From the NCBI GenBank assembly GCA_013203725.1, contig JABMPK010000006.1:1-5990 (forward strand): DNA of 5,990 nucleotides. The letters run 5' to 3'. The DNA comes from Candidatus Uhrbacteria bacterium (GTDB taxonomy: Bacteria > Patescibacteriota > Patescibacteriia > UBA9934 > UBA11717). The translations under genes and the position numbers were made by a program. This document shows, piece after piece, positions 1 to 4,562 of this stretch; position 1 is the first letter of the stretch, and each line of letters opens with the position of its first letter. The notes beneath the pieces were generated by a model. That model did not search any database and was not told where the DNA came from. It worked only from the letters and a program-made list of their open reading frames with translations.

Positions 1-2
1 AT

Positions 3-423
3 CCGTGGGCTCACGAGGAATACGAGTGTGTCGTGTCGCCGGTCCACCAAGGCATATCGAACTGGAATGGGAGTAAGCGTATTGTGCGTTGGTGCAAAGA
101 TGATCCGTTGAAGATGAGACATATCACGGCACATGAGCTTACTGCATCACTACTTTGTTATAGTGCGTACGAGCTTTGCCGATGCAGGTTTGAGCGATAA
201 GCAGATCTGGGCGTTGGCGGAGACCGCAGCGTTTGCACTTACGTCGTTGACGCCAGAGGCGAAGAACTTCTGGCCGTGGGATAAGCAGGGGTACTACACG
301 AATCATAACTATCCCGAGATCGTGGAGTTGCAAAAAAAGTTGGAACGACCGTTCGTTGAGAGGAAGAGTTTTGATGAGTATGTGAGAGCGGGGATTGAGG
401 TGGTGATAAATAATCAATTTTAA
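3..423 (+). pseudogene. Frameshifted HExxH putative zinc metallopeptidase, 5' end outside window
   Basis: Two frames join into one plausible protein. From position 3 an open frame with no stop runs to 140 and encodes 46 residues ending HITAHEL; left alone it stops at 198-200. From 142, one base out of phase, a frame begins LHHYFVIV and runs to the stop at 421-423. Skipping one base around 140-141 gives HITAHELLHHYF, a full HExxH zinc motif in a typical hydrophobic setting. A glutamate in LAETAAF lies 25 residues after the second His, a spacing that suits the third ligand of a gluzincin. The visible part is 139 residues, with the N-terminus upstream of the window. The precise family is not recognised. 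The break may be a real indel, an assembly error or, less likely, programmed +1 frameshifting. The join is well supported by the motif; the peptidase role is inferred. Confidence 0.7.
133..423 (+). CDS. C-terminal part of the broken metallopeptidase, open as a stand-alone frame
   Basis: If no frameshift is allowed, this is the frame a gene caller would report: 96 residues from ATG at 133. That ATG overlaps the CAT-GAG codons for the His-Glu pair in the other frame, and no ribosome binding site precedes it, so it is probably an accident of the broken gene rather than a true start. The product keeps the second zinc-motif His, the putative third ligand Glu in LAETAAF, and a conserved-looking tail rich in aromatic residues (FWPWDKQGYY). 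It lacks the catalytic Glu. It would therefore be inactive alone. It ends three bases before the next gene, suggesting co-transcription with it. Confidence 0.45.
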   Translation: MSLLHHYFVIVRTSFADAGLSDKQIWALAETAAFALTSLTPEAKNFWPWDKQGYYTNHNYPEIVELQKKLERPFVERKSFDEYVRAGIEVVINNQF

Positions 424-426
424 GAT

Positions 427-762
427 ATGGAATTTTCAGAAATGCAACGGTTGGTTAGCGTTAACTCGAAACGTTATGTTGAGAAGCACGGTATAGAGGT
501 TACGACGGAATTTCTTTTGTTGAAGTTGATGGAGGAGACGGGTGAATTTGCGGAGGCGCTTGGTATATGTGAGGAGCAATGTCGATTAGATAAAAGAATA
601 GACCCAGCGATAGCGCGTGATAATCTGCAGAATGAGCTCGCCGATGTTATGACTGTCGTTATGGCGATTGCAAACCATCTGGATATAGACTTGGTAGCCG
701 GTTTAGAAAATAAGGTTTTTAAAAAGGGGCGGCGTAGTTTGGAGGAAGCGTCTAAAGAATAG
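427..762 (+). CDS. MazG-like nucleotide pyrophosphohydrolase
   Basis: An all-alpha NTP pyrophosphohydrolase of the MazG/dCTPase-like superfamily, 111 residues and so a single-domain form. Such enzymes hydrolyse (d)NTPs to the monophosphate and pyrophosphate and are thought to clear non-canonical or excess nucleotides in the cytoplasm. The metal-binding pattern EExxE...ExxD is visible: E36, E37 and E40 in KLMEETGEFAEAL, then E70 and D73 in NELADVMTVV. The helices between them have the usual length. A second ATG at 442 (M6) is possible, but the first leaves only a 3-base gap to the previous frame and fits a compact operon. No Shine-Dalgarno is present. The next gene starts 20 bases after the stop. 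Substrate preference cannot be read from sequence. Confidence 0.85.
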   Translation: MEFSEMQRLVSVNSKRYVEKHGIEVTTEFLLLKLMEETGEFAEALGICEEQCRLDKRIDPAIARDNLQNELADVMTVVMAIANHLDIDLVAGLENKVFKKGRRSLEEASKE

Positions 763-782
763 ATAGATCAGAATTTACGTAT

Positions 783-1814
783 ATGAAAAAACTTCCCAAA
801 CTCCAGAAGGGTGACAAGGTGGCGATACTGTCACCGTCGTTTGCAGCGCCAGGGATGTTTCCTGAGGTTTTTGAGCTTGGCCTTACGCGGTTGCGTGATG
901 TGTTTGAGCTTGAGCCTGTGGAATTTCCGACGACGAGAAAGCTTGGCGCATCTAAAGAAGAACGTGCGAAAGATCTGATTGATGCGTTTAGCGATCCTGA
1001 GATCAAGGCCGTCATTGCAACGATCGGTGGCGATGACCAAGTGACATACATAAAAAATTTACCAGGCGATGTTTTTGCGAATAATCCAAAGCCGTACTTT
1101 GGTTATAGCGACAATACGCATTTTATGAACTTCCTATGGTTGAATGGCGTGCCGTCGTTTTACGGTGGGTCGATAATGACTCAGTTTGCAATGCAAGGCG
1201 AGATGGATGCGTACACCGTGGAGCATTTAAAAAATGCACTGTTTGGCGGGGGAGAGGTTGAGTTGAAGCCGAGTGAGATGTTTAACGAAGTAGGTCTTGA
1301 TTGGTCGGATGTTGATAATCTTAAAAAGACGCGCGAGTTACGCGAGAATGCCGGATGGGTTTGGGACGGTGATGGCGTTGGTGAAGGTATAACGTGGGGT
1401 GGTTGTGTTGAGTCGATCGACGAGATTATGCGACATGGTTTGCAGATGCCTACGATTGATCAGTTTGACGACGTCGTGCTGTTGTTGGAAACGTCGGAGG
1501 AATTACCGAGCGCGTCATACGTTGCGCGAGTTGTCCGAGCTCTCGGCGAGCGGGGCATTCTTGAGCGTGTTAAGGGCGTTGTTGTTGGCCGTCCCAAGGC
1601 GTGGGAGTTCGACAAGCAGAACGCGCCGGCGGAGCGCGAGGGGTATCGCGAGGATCAACGGGCAACGATCTTGAAGAGTGTTCGAGCTTACAACGAGTCA
1701 GTTCCGATAGTACAGAATGTGGAAATAGGGCATACCGATCCACAGTGCATTATGCCGTATGGTGGAAGGATAACTGTCGACGGGGTGAAGAGGTCGATTG
1801 TTGTAGAGTATTAA
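783..1814 (+). CDS. S66-family serine carboxypeptidase (LD-carboxypeptidase / MccF-like)
   Basis: A cytoplasmic peptidase of MEROPS family S66, 343 residues, within the family's usual length. Family members either cleave the L,D bond of murein tetrapeptides during peptidoglycan recycling (LdcA) or cut the amide bond in microcin C-type peptide-nucleotides and give immunity (MccF). The triad is visible: nucleophile S109 in FGYSDNT, E236 in LLLETSEE, and H317 in IGHTDPQ. The N-terminal GDKVAILSPS is the usual S66 opening, and IGGDDQ (81-86) lies before the nucleophile. The GGDD signature and the long loop between Ser and Glu look more like the MccF branch than classical LdcA, but this is judged by eye. 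No signal peptide is seen. ATG at 783 is the first Met and directly precedes the conserved core. It probably shares a transcript with the MazG-like gene upstream. Confidence 0.88.
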   Translation: MKKLPKLQKGDKVAILSPSFAAPGMFPEVFELGLTRLRDVFELEPVEFPTTRKLGASKEERAKDLIDAFSDPEIKAVIATIGGDDQVTYIKNLPGDVFANNPKPYFGYSDNTHFMNFLWLNGVPSFYGGSIMTQFAMQGEMDAYTVEHLKNALFGGGEVELKPSEMFNEVGLDWSDVDNLKKTRELRENAGWVWDGDGVGEGITWGGCVESIDEIMRHGLQMPTIDQFDDVVLLLETSEELPSASYVARVVRALGERGILERVKGVVVGRPKAWEFDKQNAPAEREGYREDQRATILKSVRAYNESVPIVQNVEIGHTDPQCIMPYGGRITVDGVKRSIVVEY

Positions 1815-1823
1815 GGTAAGCTA

Positions 1824-1851
1824 CTGAGTATAAATAAACTTGTTCAAATAT
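1824..1851 (+). promoter_or_regulatory. Weak candidate -10 element before the lipoprotein gene
   Basis: TATAAA at 1829-1834 is a fair -10 box, about 17 bases before the ATG at 1852. No good -35 lies at 16-18 bases; the nearest TTG-containing hexamer, TTGTAG at 1801-1806, is 22 bases away. The transcript leader would be very short. The gene may instead be read through from the carboxypeptidase. Confidence 0.25.
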
Positions 1852-2319
1852 ATGAAACTATTCTTGACGATGATGATGGCGTTCGTATTTCTTGGGTTCG
1901 GGTGTGTTGCTCCAGATAATGATGGCGATGACTTTGGGATTGAGCCGATGGATGAGATTACAGAGACGTTAGACCTTGCGATGGAGGAACCAGAGGACAT
2001 GAGTGCAATCAACGTGACTCTGCCTGTACCTGGATCAACTGTAACGAGTCCGCTTAACGTAGTGGGTTCTGCACGAGGCAACTGGTTCTTTGAAGCTTCG
2101 TTCCCAGTCGTGCTTAAGAATGCTGCTGGCGGCACGCTTGCTGAGGGAGTTGCCACAGCCAGTGCAGACTGGATGACCGAGAACTTTGTACCCTACACGG
2201 TAACGCTGACGTTCGCGTCGCAACCAGCGGGGAGTGCCGGGACGCTGACGTTGGTTAGAGACAACCCATCAGGACTTCCAGAAAATGCAGAGTGGCTAGA
2301 CGTTCCGGTGGTGTTCTAG
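1852..2319 (+). CDS. Lipoprotein with C-terminal Gmad2 (immunoglobulin-like) domain
   Basis: A predicted surface-anchored lipoprotein of 155 residues. I start it at ATG 1852. A TTG at 1840 would only add four residues in front of a signal peptide that is complete without them. Residues 1-17 form a short Lys plus hydrophobic signal ending LGFG, followed by C18, the probable lipidated Cys; the lipobox is imperfect because Gly replaces the usual small or aliphatic residue at -3. Residues about 19-51 are acidic and low in complexity, probably a tether. From about 53 to 154 the pattern fits the Gmad2 fold: INVTLPVPGSTVTSP, then VVGSARGNWFFEASFPV, and a closing LVRDNPSGLP. Gmad2 is an Ig-like module named from spore germination proteins but common in non-spore-formers. 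Its ligand is unknown. No Shine-Dalgarno is seen. Confidence 0.82.
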   Translation: MKLFLTMMMAFVFLGFGCVAPDNDGDDFGIEPMDEITETLDLAMEEPEDMSAINVTLPVPGSTVTSPLNVVGSARGNWFFEASFPVVLKNAAGGTLAEGVATASADWMTENFVPYTVTLTFASQPAGSAGTLTLVRDNPSGLPENAEWLDVPVVF

Positions 2320-2325
2320 AGGAAA

Positions 2326-2354
2326 TTGACAATAGTAACGTAGTGCGTTACTAT
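2326..2354 (+). promoter_or_regulatory. Sigma-70-type promoter of the higBA module
   Basis: A perfect -35 TTGACA at 2326-2331 is followed by a 17-base spacer and a -10 TACTAT at 2349-2354 (4 of 6 to consensus). It lies 7 bases after the lipoprotein stop and 16 bases before the toxin ATG, so the leader is very short. This is the best promoter in the window, and its spacer and -10 are covered by the inverted repeat described separately. Confidence 0.75.
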
Positions 2355-2356
2355 TG
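2330..2356. promoter_or_regulatory. Perfect inverted repeat, probable HigA operator
   Basis: Arms CAATAGTAACG (2330-2340) and CGTTACTATTG (2346-2356) are exact reverse complements separated by TAGTG. The repeat starts in the last two bases of the -35 box and covers the spacer and the whole -10. No T-run follows, so it is not a terminator. HigA-type antitoxins bind such palindromes as dimers to repress their own operon, so binding here would block RNA polymerase. The operator role is inferred from position and symmetry. Confidence 0.72.
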
Positions 2357-2370
2357 GAACGTAAGAAGAT

Positions 2371-2655
2371 ATGATTAAAAGTTTTCGAGATAAAAAGGCG
2401 GAAAAAATCTTTCATGGAAAGGTAGCTCAAGGATTCTCGGGATCCATATTAAAAGTTGTCCAGAGAAGATTGATCATGTTACACGCCGCAGTGGAGCTTC
2501 GTGATTTAAGAATTCCTCCTGGAAATCGATTAGAAGCGTTACGTGGTGACAGGAAAGGTCAACATAGCATACGGATCAACGACAAATGGAGGATCTGTTT
2601 TAGGTGGATCAAAGGAGTCGTTCATGATGTTGAGATTGTTGATTATCATAAATAG
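2371..2655 (+). CDS. higB: HigB-type toxin (RelE/ParE superfamily mRNA interferase)
   Basis: The toxin of a type II toxin-antitoxin pair, 94 residues, the normal HigB size. HigB enzymes cut mRNA in the ribosomal A site. Family hallmarks are visible: the opening MIKSFRDKKAEKIF, the central PPGNRLEALRGDRKGQHSI (about 49-67), the INDKWRICFRW strand (69-79), and the ending DVEIVDYHK. The basic and aromatic residues of the usual active surface (R61, K62, R68, W73, R74, R78, H93) are all present, so it is probably active rather than decayed. The ATG at 2371 is the natural start; AAGAAG just upstream is at best a weak ribosome binding site. It is the first gene after a dedicated promoter and operator, and the antitoxin gene follows, the toxin-first order typical of higBA. 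Confidence 0.92.
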   Translation: MIKSFRDKKAEKIFHGKVAQGFSGSILKVVQRRLIMLHAAVELRDLRIPPGNRLEALRGDRKGQHSIRINDKWRICFRWIKGVVHDVEIVDYHK

Positions 2656-2690
2656 CGTGATAAAAAGTGGTGTTATTAAAAATACAGCTT

Positions 2691-2972
2691 ATGACAATTA
2701 GTATCCATCCTGGAGAAATTTTACTTAGCGAATTTCTTGTTCCGATGAATTTAACGCAGTACCGGCTTGCGCAAGATATTGATGTTCCTGCGCGTAGAAT
2801 AAACGAGATCGTGCACGGCAAACGTGCAGTTACGGCTGACACAGCGTTAAGGTTGTCGAAGTATTTTGGTACAACGGCGCTTTTCTGGATGAATTTACAA
2901 ACGTATTACGATCTCTGCAAAGAGGAGAAAAAGTTAGGTAGCAAGCTAAAGGCGGTAAAGGCATTTGCCTGA
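2691..2972 (+). CDS. higA: HigA-type antitoxin, XRE-family helix-turn-helix
   Basis: The antitoxin and autorepressor partner of the preceding HigB, 93 residues from ATG at 2691. A GTG at 2667 would add eight residues (MVLLKIQL) before the conserved opening MTISIHPGEIL, so I reject it as the start. HPGEIL at 6-11 is characteristic of HigA/VapI antitoxins. An XRE helix-turn-helix covers about 21-62: LTQYRLAQDIDVPARRINEIVHG contains the turn and recognition helix, and TALRLSKYFGTTALFWMNLQ completes the domain. The C-terminal basic helix (KEEKKLGSKLKAVKAF) probably contacts HigB. The start lies 35 bases after the higB stop with no clear ribosome binding site. It most likely binds the inverted repeat at 2330-2356. 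TGA is the stop codon. Confidence 0.93.
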   Translation: MTISIHPGEILLSEFLVPMNLTQYRLAQDIDVPARRINEIVHGKRAVTADTALRLSKYFGTTALFWMNLQTYYDLCKEEKKLGSKLKAVKAFA

Positions 2973-3086
2973 ACAGGTGGTTAAGTTCTGTCCCCGAATG
3001 GGGTAGATAGGTATCATCTTTATGCGACAGAACAAGCGATCTGTCTCTACTCGGACGAACAGGCTTGCTCTAGTGAAAGTTGTACT
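2973..3086. other. Spacer with competing inverted repeats between higA and the hydrolase
   Basis: GTTCTGTC (2985-2992) is complementary to GACAGAAC (3026-3033), enclosing a small CCCC-GAAT-GGGG hairpin (2992-3003). The same GACAGA (3026-3031) can instead pair with TCTGTC (3040-3045). GAACAGG occurs twice as a direct repeat (2971-2977, 3057-3063). The alternatives are mutually exclusive, as in attenuators, but no T-tract terminator is present. No convincing promoter for the hydrolase was found here. Confidence 0.4.
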
Positions 3087-3761
3087 ATGAAAAAACACAT
3101 CGTTATATTTTCTCACGGTTTTGGGGTAAAGAAAGACGACCGTGGTTTGTTTACAGGCATTGCAAACGGACTTTCTGAAATCGAACCGATTCTTTTTGAT
3201 TACAACGTTGTGGATGAGCATAGCGACAACATGACGGTTCGACCGTTTTCTCGACAGATGGAGATATTGAATCGTGTGATCAATGAACAGCGTGACACTC
3301 ATCCCGATGCAATCATTGACCTTGTGTGTCATTCGCAAGGGTGTCGTATTGCATCGTTAGCAAGACCGGTCGGAATAAGAAAGACAATATTCCTTGCTCC
3401 GCCAACCGATTCGGGGATCGCGCGAACCCTTGAGCGTTATCGCAACAATCCCAAGGCTATCATCAACCTGGAGGGCGTCTCTCAACTGCCGAGGTCGGAT
3501 GGGAGCACAACGTCCGTGCCGGCGGAGTATTGGCGGGAGAGGATGGCGGAAGGCTCTCCTCTAGAATCGTACAACCAGTTTGCGAACAAGACAGATTTGA
3601 CGGTAATCAAGGCGTTGCAAGATACAGTGCTCGGTGAAACATCCTTCAAGGGACTGGATCCCAAAGCAAACGTCGTGGAGCTAAAAGGGGACCATGACTT
3701 TACGGGTTTGGCGCGTAATGTGATGGTGGAGAAAGTACTGGAGATTCTGGGGGAGGGCTAG
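3087..3761 (+). CDS. Small alpha/beta-hydrolase fold protein
   Basis: A cytoplasmic serine hydrolase of unknown substrate, 224 residues. The alpha/beta-hydrolase core is clear. The first strand and oxyanion loop is HIVIFSHGFG (4-13). The nucleophile elbow is VCHSQGC (80-86), with S83 as probable nucleophile; it reads C-H-S-Q-G in place of the G-x-S-x-G consensus. ALQDTVLG carries D179 and KGDHDFTG carries H203, in the right order and spacing for the acid and base of the triad. The lid region (about 105-170) is moderately long. There is no signal peptide or membrane segment. It resembles small esterase or peptidase-like hydrolases common in reduced genomes, but I cannot assign a substrate. ATG 3087 sits directly before the first strand. 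A strong terminator follows 32 bases after the stop. Confidence 0.85.
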   Translation: MKKHIVIFSHGFGVKKDDRGLFTGIANGLSEIEPILFDYNVVDEHSDNMTVRPFSRQMEILNRVINEQRDTHPDAIIDLVCHSQGCRIASLARPVGIRKTIFLAPPTDSGIARTLERYRNNPKAIINLEGVSQLPRSDGSTTSVPAEYWRERMAEGSPLESYNQFANKTDLTVIKALQDTVLGETSFKGLDPKANVVELKGDHDFTGLARNVMVEKVLEILGEG

Positions 3762-3793
3762 TTTGAAGGCATTCGAAACCAATCTCAACACGT

Positions 3794-3829
3794 AAAAAAG
3801 TGGCGGGCACAACGCCTGCCACTTTTTTT
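3794..3829. terminator. Strong bidirectional intrinsic terminator
   Basis: A 9-bp stem pairs 3800-3808 (GTGGCGGGC) with 3814-3822 (GCCTGCCAC), with one G-T wobble and a 5-base loop. Six A (3794-3799) lie before it and seven T (3823-3829) after, so it can end transcription on both strands. It closes the hydrolase transcript and insulates the mra region downstream. Confidence 0.93.
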
Positions 3830-3844
3830 GCTTTTCTTGATTTT

Positions 3845-3874
3845 GCCAGCTTATCGCGTTCGCGACAAACTGGC
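3845..3874. repeat. 30-bp imperfect inverted repeat
   Basis: Arms GCCAGCTTATCGCG (3845-3858) and CGCGACAAACTGGC (3861-3874) flank TT. Twelve of fourteen positions are complementary. In plus-strand RNA the other two are C-A and A-C mismatches. In minus-strand RNA both become G-U wobbles, so the stem pairs throughout. No T-run follows on either side, so it is not a standard terminator. Function unknown. Confidence 0.6.
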
Positions 3875-3926
3875 ACCCCGCTAGAACACGACCAAACTCG
3901 GACGTTCGACCCGAATGAGTCTCGAC

Positions 3927-3946
3927 TGTGCATAACCTGTGTACAA
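3927..3946 (-). promoter_or_regulatory. Two tandem DnaA-box-like 9-mers
   Basis: On the minus strand, positions 3935-3927 read TTATGCACA, which matches the bacterial DnaA box consensus TTWTNCACA exactly. Positions 3946-3938 read TTGTACACA, one mismatch. They are in the same orientation, 11 bp apart, about one helical turn. Whether DnaA binds here is untested; two boxes without an AT-rich unwinding region do not make an origin, and a role in transcription control is more likely. Confidence 0.4.
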
Positions 3947-3980
3947 CCCCCGCCTTTGTTCGGCTTTTGTCTAGTATCCA

Positions 3981-4040
3981 GTATGGGTCACTGGGGGATA
4001 GAATGGTACTTGAAGGGTAGGAAGTGGTAAGAAGTGGGAA
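3981..4040 (+). promoter_or_regulatory. Array of six 10-bp G-rich boxes, probable MraZ operator
   Basis: Read as consecutive 10-mers: GTATGGGTCA, CTGGGGGATA, GAATGGTACT, TGAAGGGTAG, GAAGTGGTAA, GAAGTGGGAA. A GG pair with a flanking G or T recurs in register in all six, always 10 bp apart. Known MraZ operators are direct TGGGN-type or AAAGTGK-type boxes repeated every 10 bp or so upstream of mraZ, bound by the ring-shaped MraZ oligomer. The last box ends 82 bases before the mraZ start. A possible -10, TAGAAT (3999-4004), lies inside the array, but no good -35 pairs with it. Confidence 0.72.
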
Positions 4041-4122
4041 ACGGCATTTGTCGTATCCTTGTTCTTCCTGTTCTCCCTGTTTTTTTCTTGAGGCTGACTA
4101 AGGCCTCGGTGGTTCTCATCTC

Positions 4123-4554
4123 ATGTTTCTAGGCGAATACAAACATGCACTTGATGATAAAGGTCGGGTATCTATCCCGGTAAAATTTCGTGCTAGCCTC
4201 AAAACTGGTGCGGTGGTTACCCGCGGACTAGATAACGCTCTTGTTCTCTATACTCCTAAGGAGTGGGGACTGCTGGCTCAAAAGCTAGCGAGCCTACCGA
4301 TCTCCCAACAGAACTCACGCGCGTTCGCCCGGCTCATGCTTGCGGGTGCAATGGACGTGAAGATCGACAAACAAGGTCGCGTTGCCATTCCTGAGTATCT
4401 GCGAAAGTACGCTGGTATCAAAAAGAATGTTGTCCTCGCTGGATTGTTTAATCGTATCGAGATTTGGGACGAGTCAACTTGGGAAAGCTATAAGAAAAAA
4501 ACTGAGGCGGCTAGCTCTGATATTGCAGAGCAGCTTGGAGAACTTGGTATTTAA
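4123..4554 (+). CDS. mraZ: Transcriptional regulator MraZ
   Basis: The first gene of the dcw cluster, 143 residues, the usual length. MraZ is a DNA-binding protein made of two SpoVT/AbrB-like swapped-hairpin halves that assembles into a ring and, where studied, represses its own operon. Both conserved DxxxR motifs are present: D11-R15 in DDKGRVSIPVKFR and D82-R86 in DKQGRVAIPEYLR. The opening MFLGEYKHALDDKGR is the family N-terminus, which fixes ATG 4123 as the start even though no Shine-Dalgarno is found. LTRG-like VTRGLDNALVLY (31-43) and GLFNRIEIWDESTWESY (107-123) also match the family. The box array at 3981-4040 is its likely operator. rsmH starts 8 bases after the stop, so the two are surely co-transcribed. 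Confidence 0.96.
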   Translation: MFLGEYKHALDDKGRVSIPVKFRASLKTGAVVTRGLDNALVLYTPKEWGLLAQKLASLPISQQNSRAFARLMLAGAMDVKIDKQGRVAIPEYLRKYAGIKKNVVLAGLFNRIEIWDESTWESYKKKTEAASSDIAEQLGELGI

Positions 4555-4562
4555 TCTCGCAT

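Larger units (their letters stand above)
3830..4122. other. Gene-free control region upstream of mraZ
   Basis: No credible gene is present in these 293 bases. The frame open from 3800 to 4030 starts in the terminator stem and spans the repeats, and its composition is not protein-like. The region holds, in order, the 30-bp inverted repeat, two DnaA-box-like 9-mers, the six G-rich boxes, a pyrimidine-rich tract (about 4057-4089) with CCTTGTTCTT, CCTGTTCTC and CCTGTTTTT in tandem, and a small GAGGC/GCCTC hairpin (4090-4094 with 4103-4107). The last two would lie in the mraZ leader. Confidence 0.7.

Noticed and set aside
752..1051. Minus-strand open frame opposite the MazG-like and carboxypeptidase genes
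   Set aside because: It lies antisense to two well-supported genes, and its product is a low-complexity Ser-rich sequence with no family features.
2330..2356. Intrinsic terminator after the lipoprotein gene
   Set aside because: The inverted repeat is AT-rich, has no T-run after it and coincides with a near-consensus promoter, so an operator is a better reading.
2946..3338. Minus-strand 130-codon frame across the higA-hydrolase spacer
   Set aside because: It covers the hydrolase N-terminus antisense, with an unrecognisable product; the plus-strand hydrolase is clear.
3800..4030. Plus-strand open frame of 76 codons upstream of mraZ
   Set aside because: It starts in the terminator stem, runs across the inverted repeat, the DnaA-like boxes and the G-rich box array, and encodes no recognisable protein.
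3830..4122. Replication origin
   Set aside because: Only two DnaA-like boxes, no AT-rich unwinding element and no dnaA or dnaN gene nearby.
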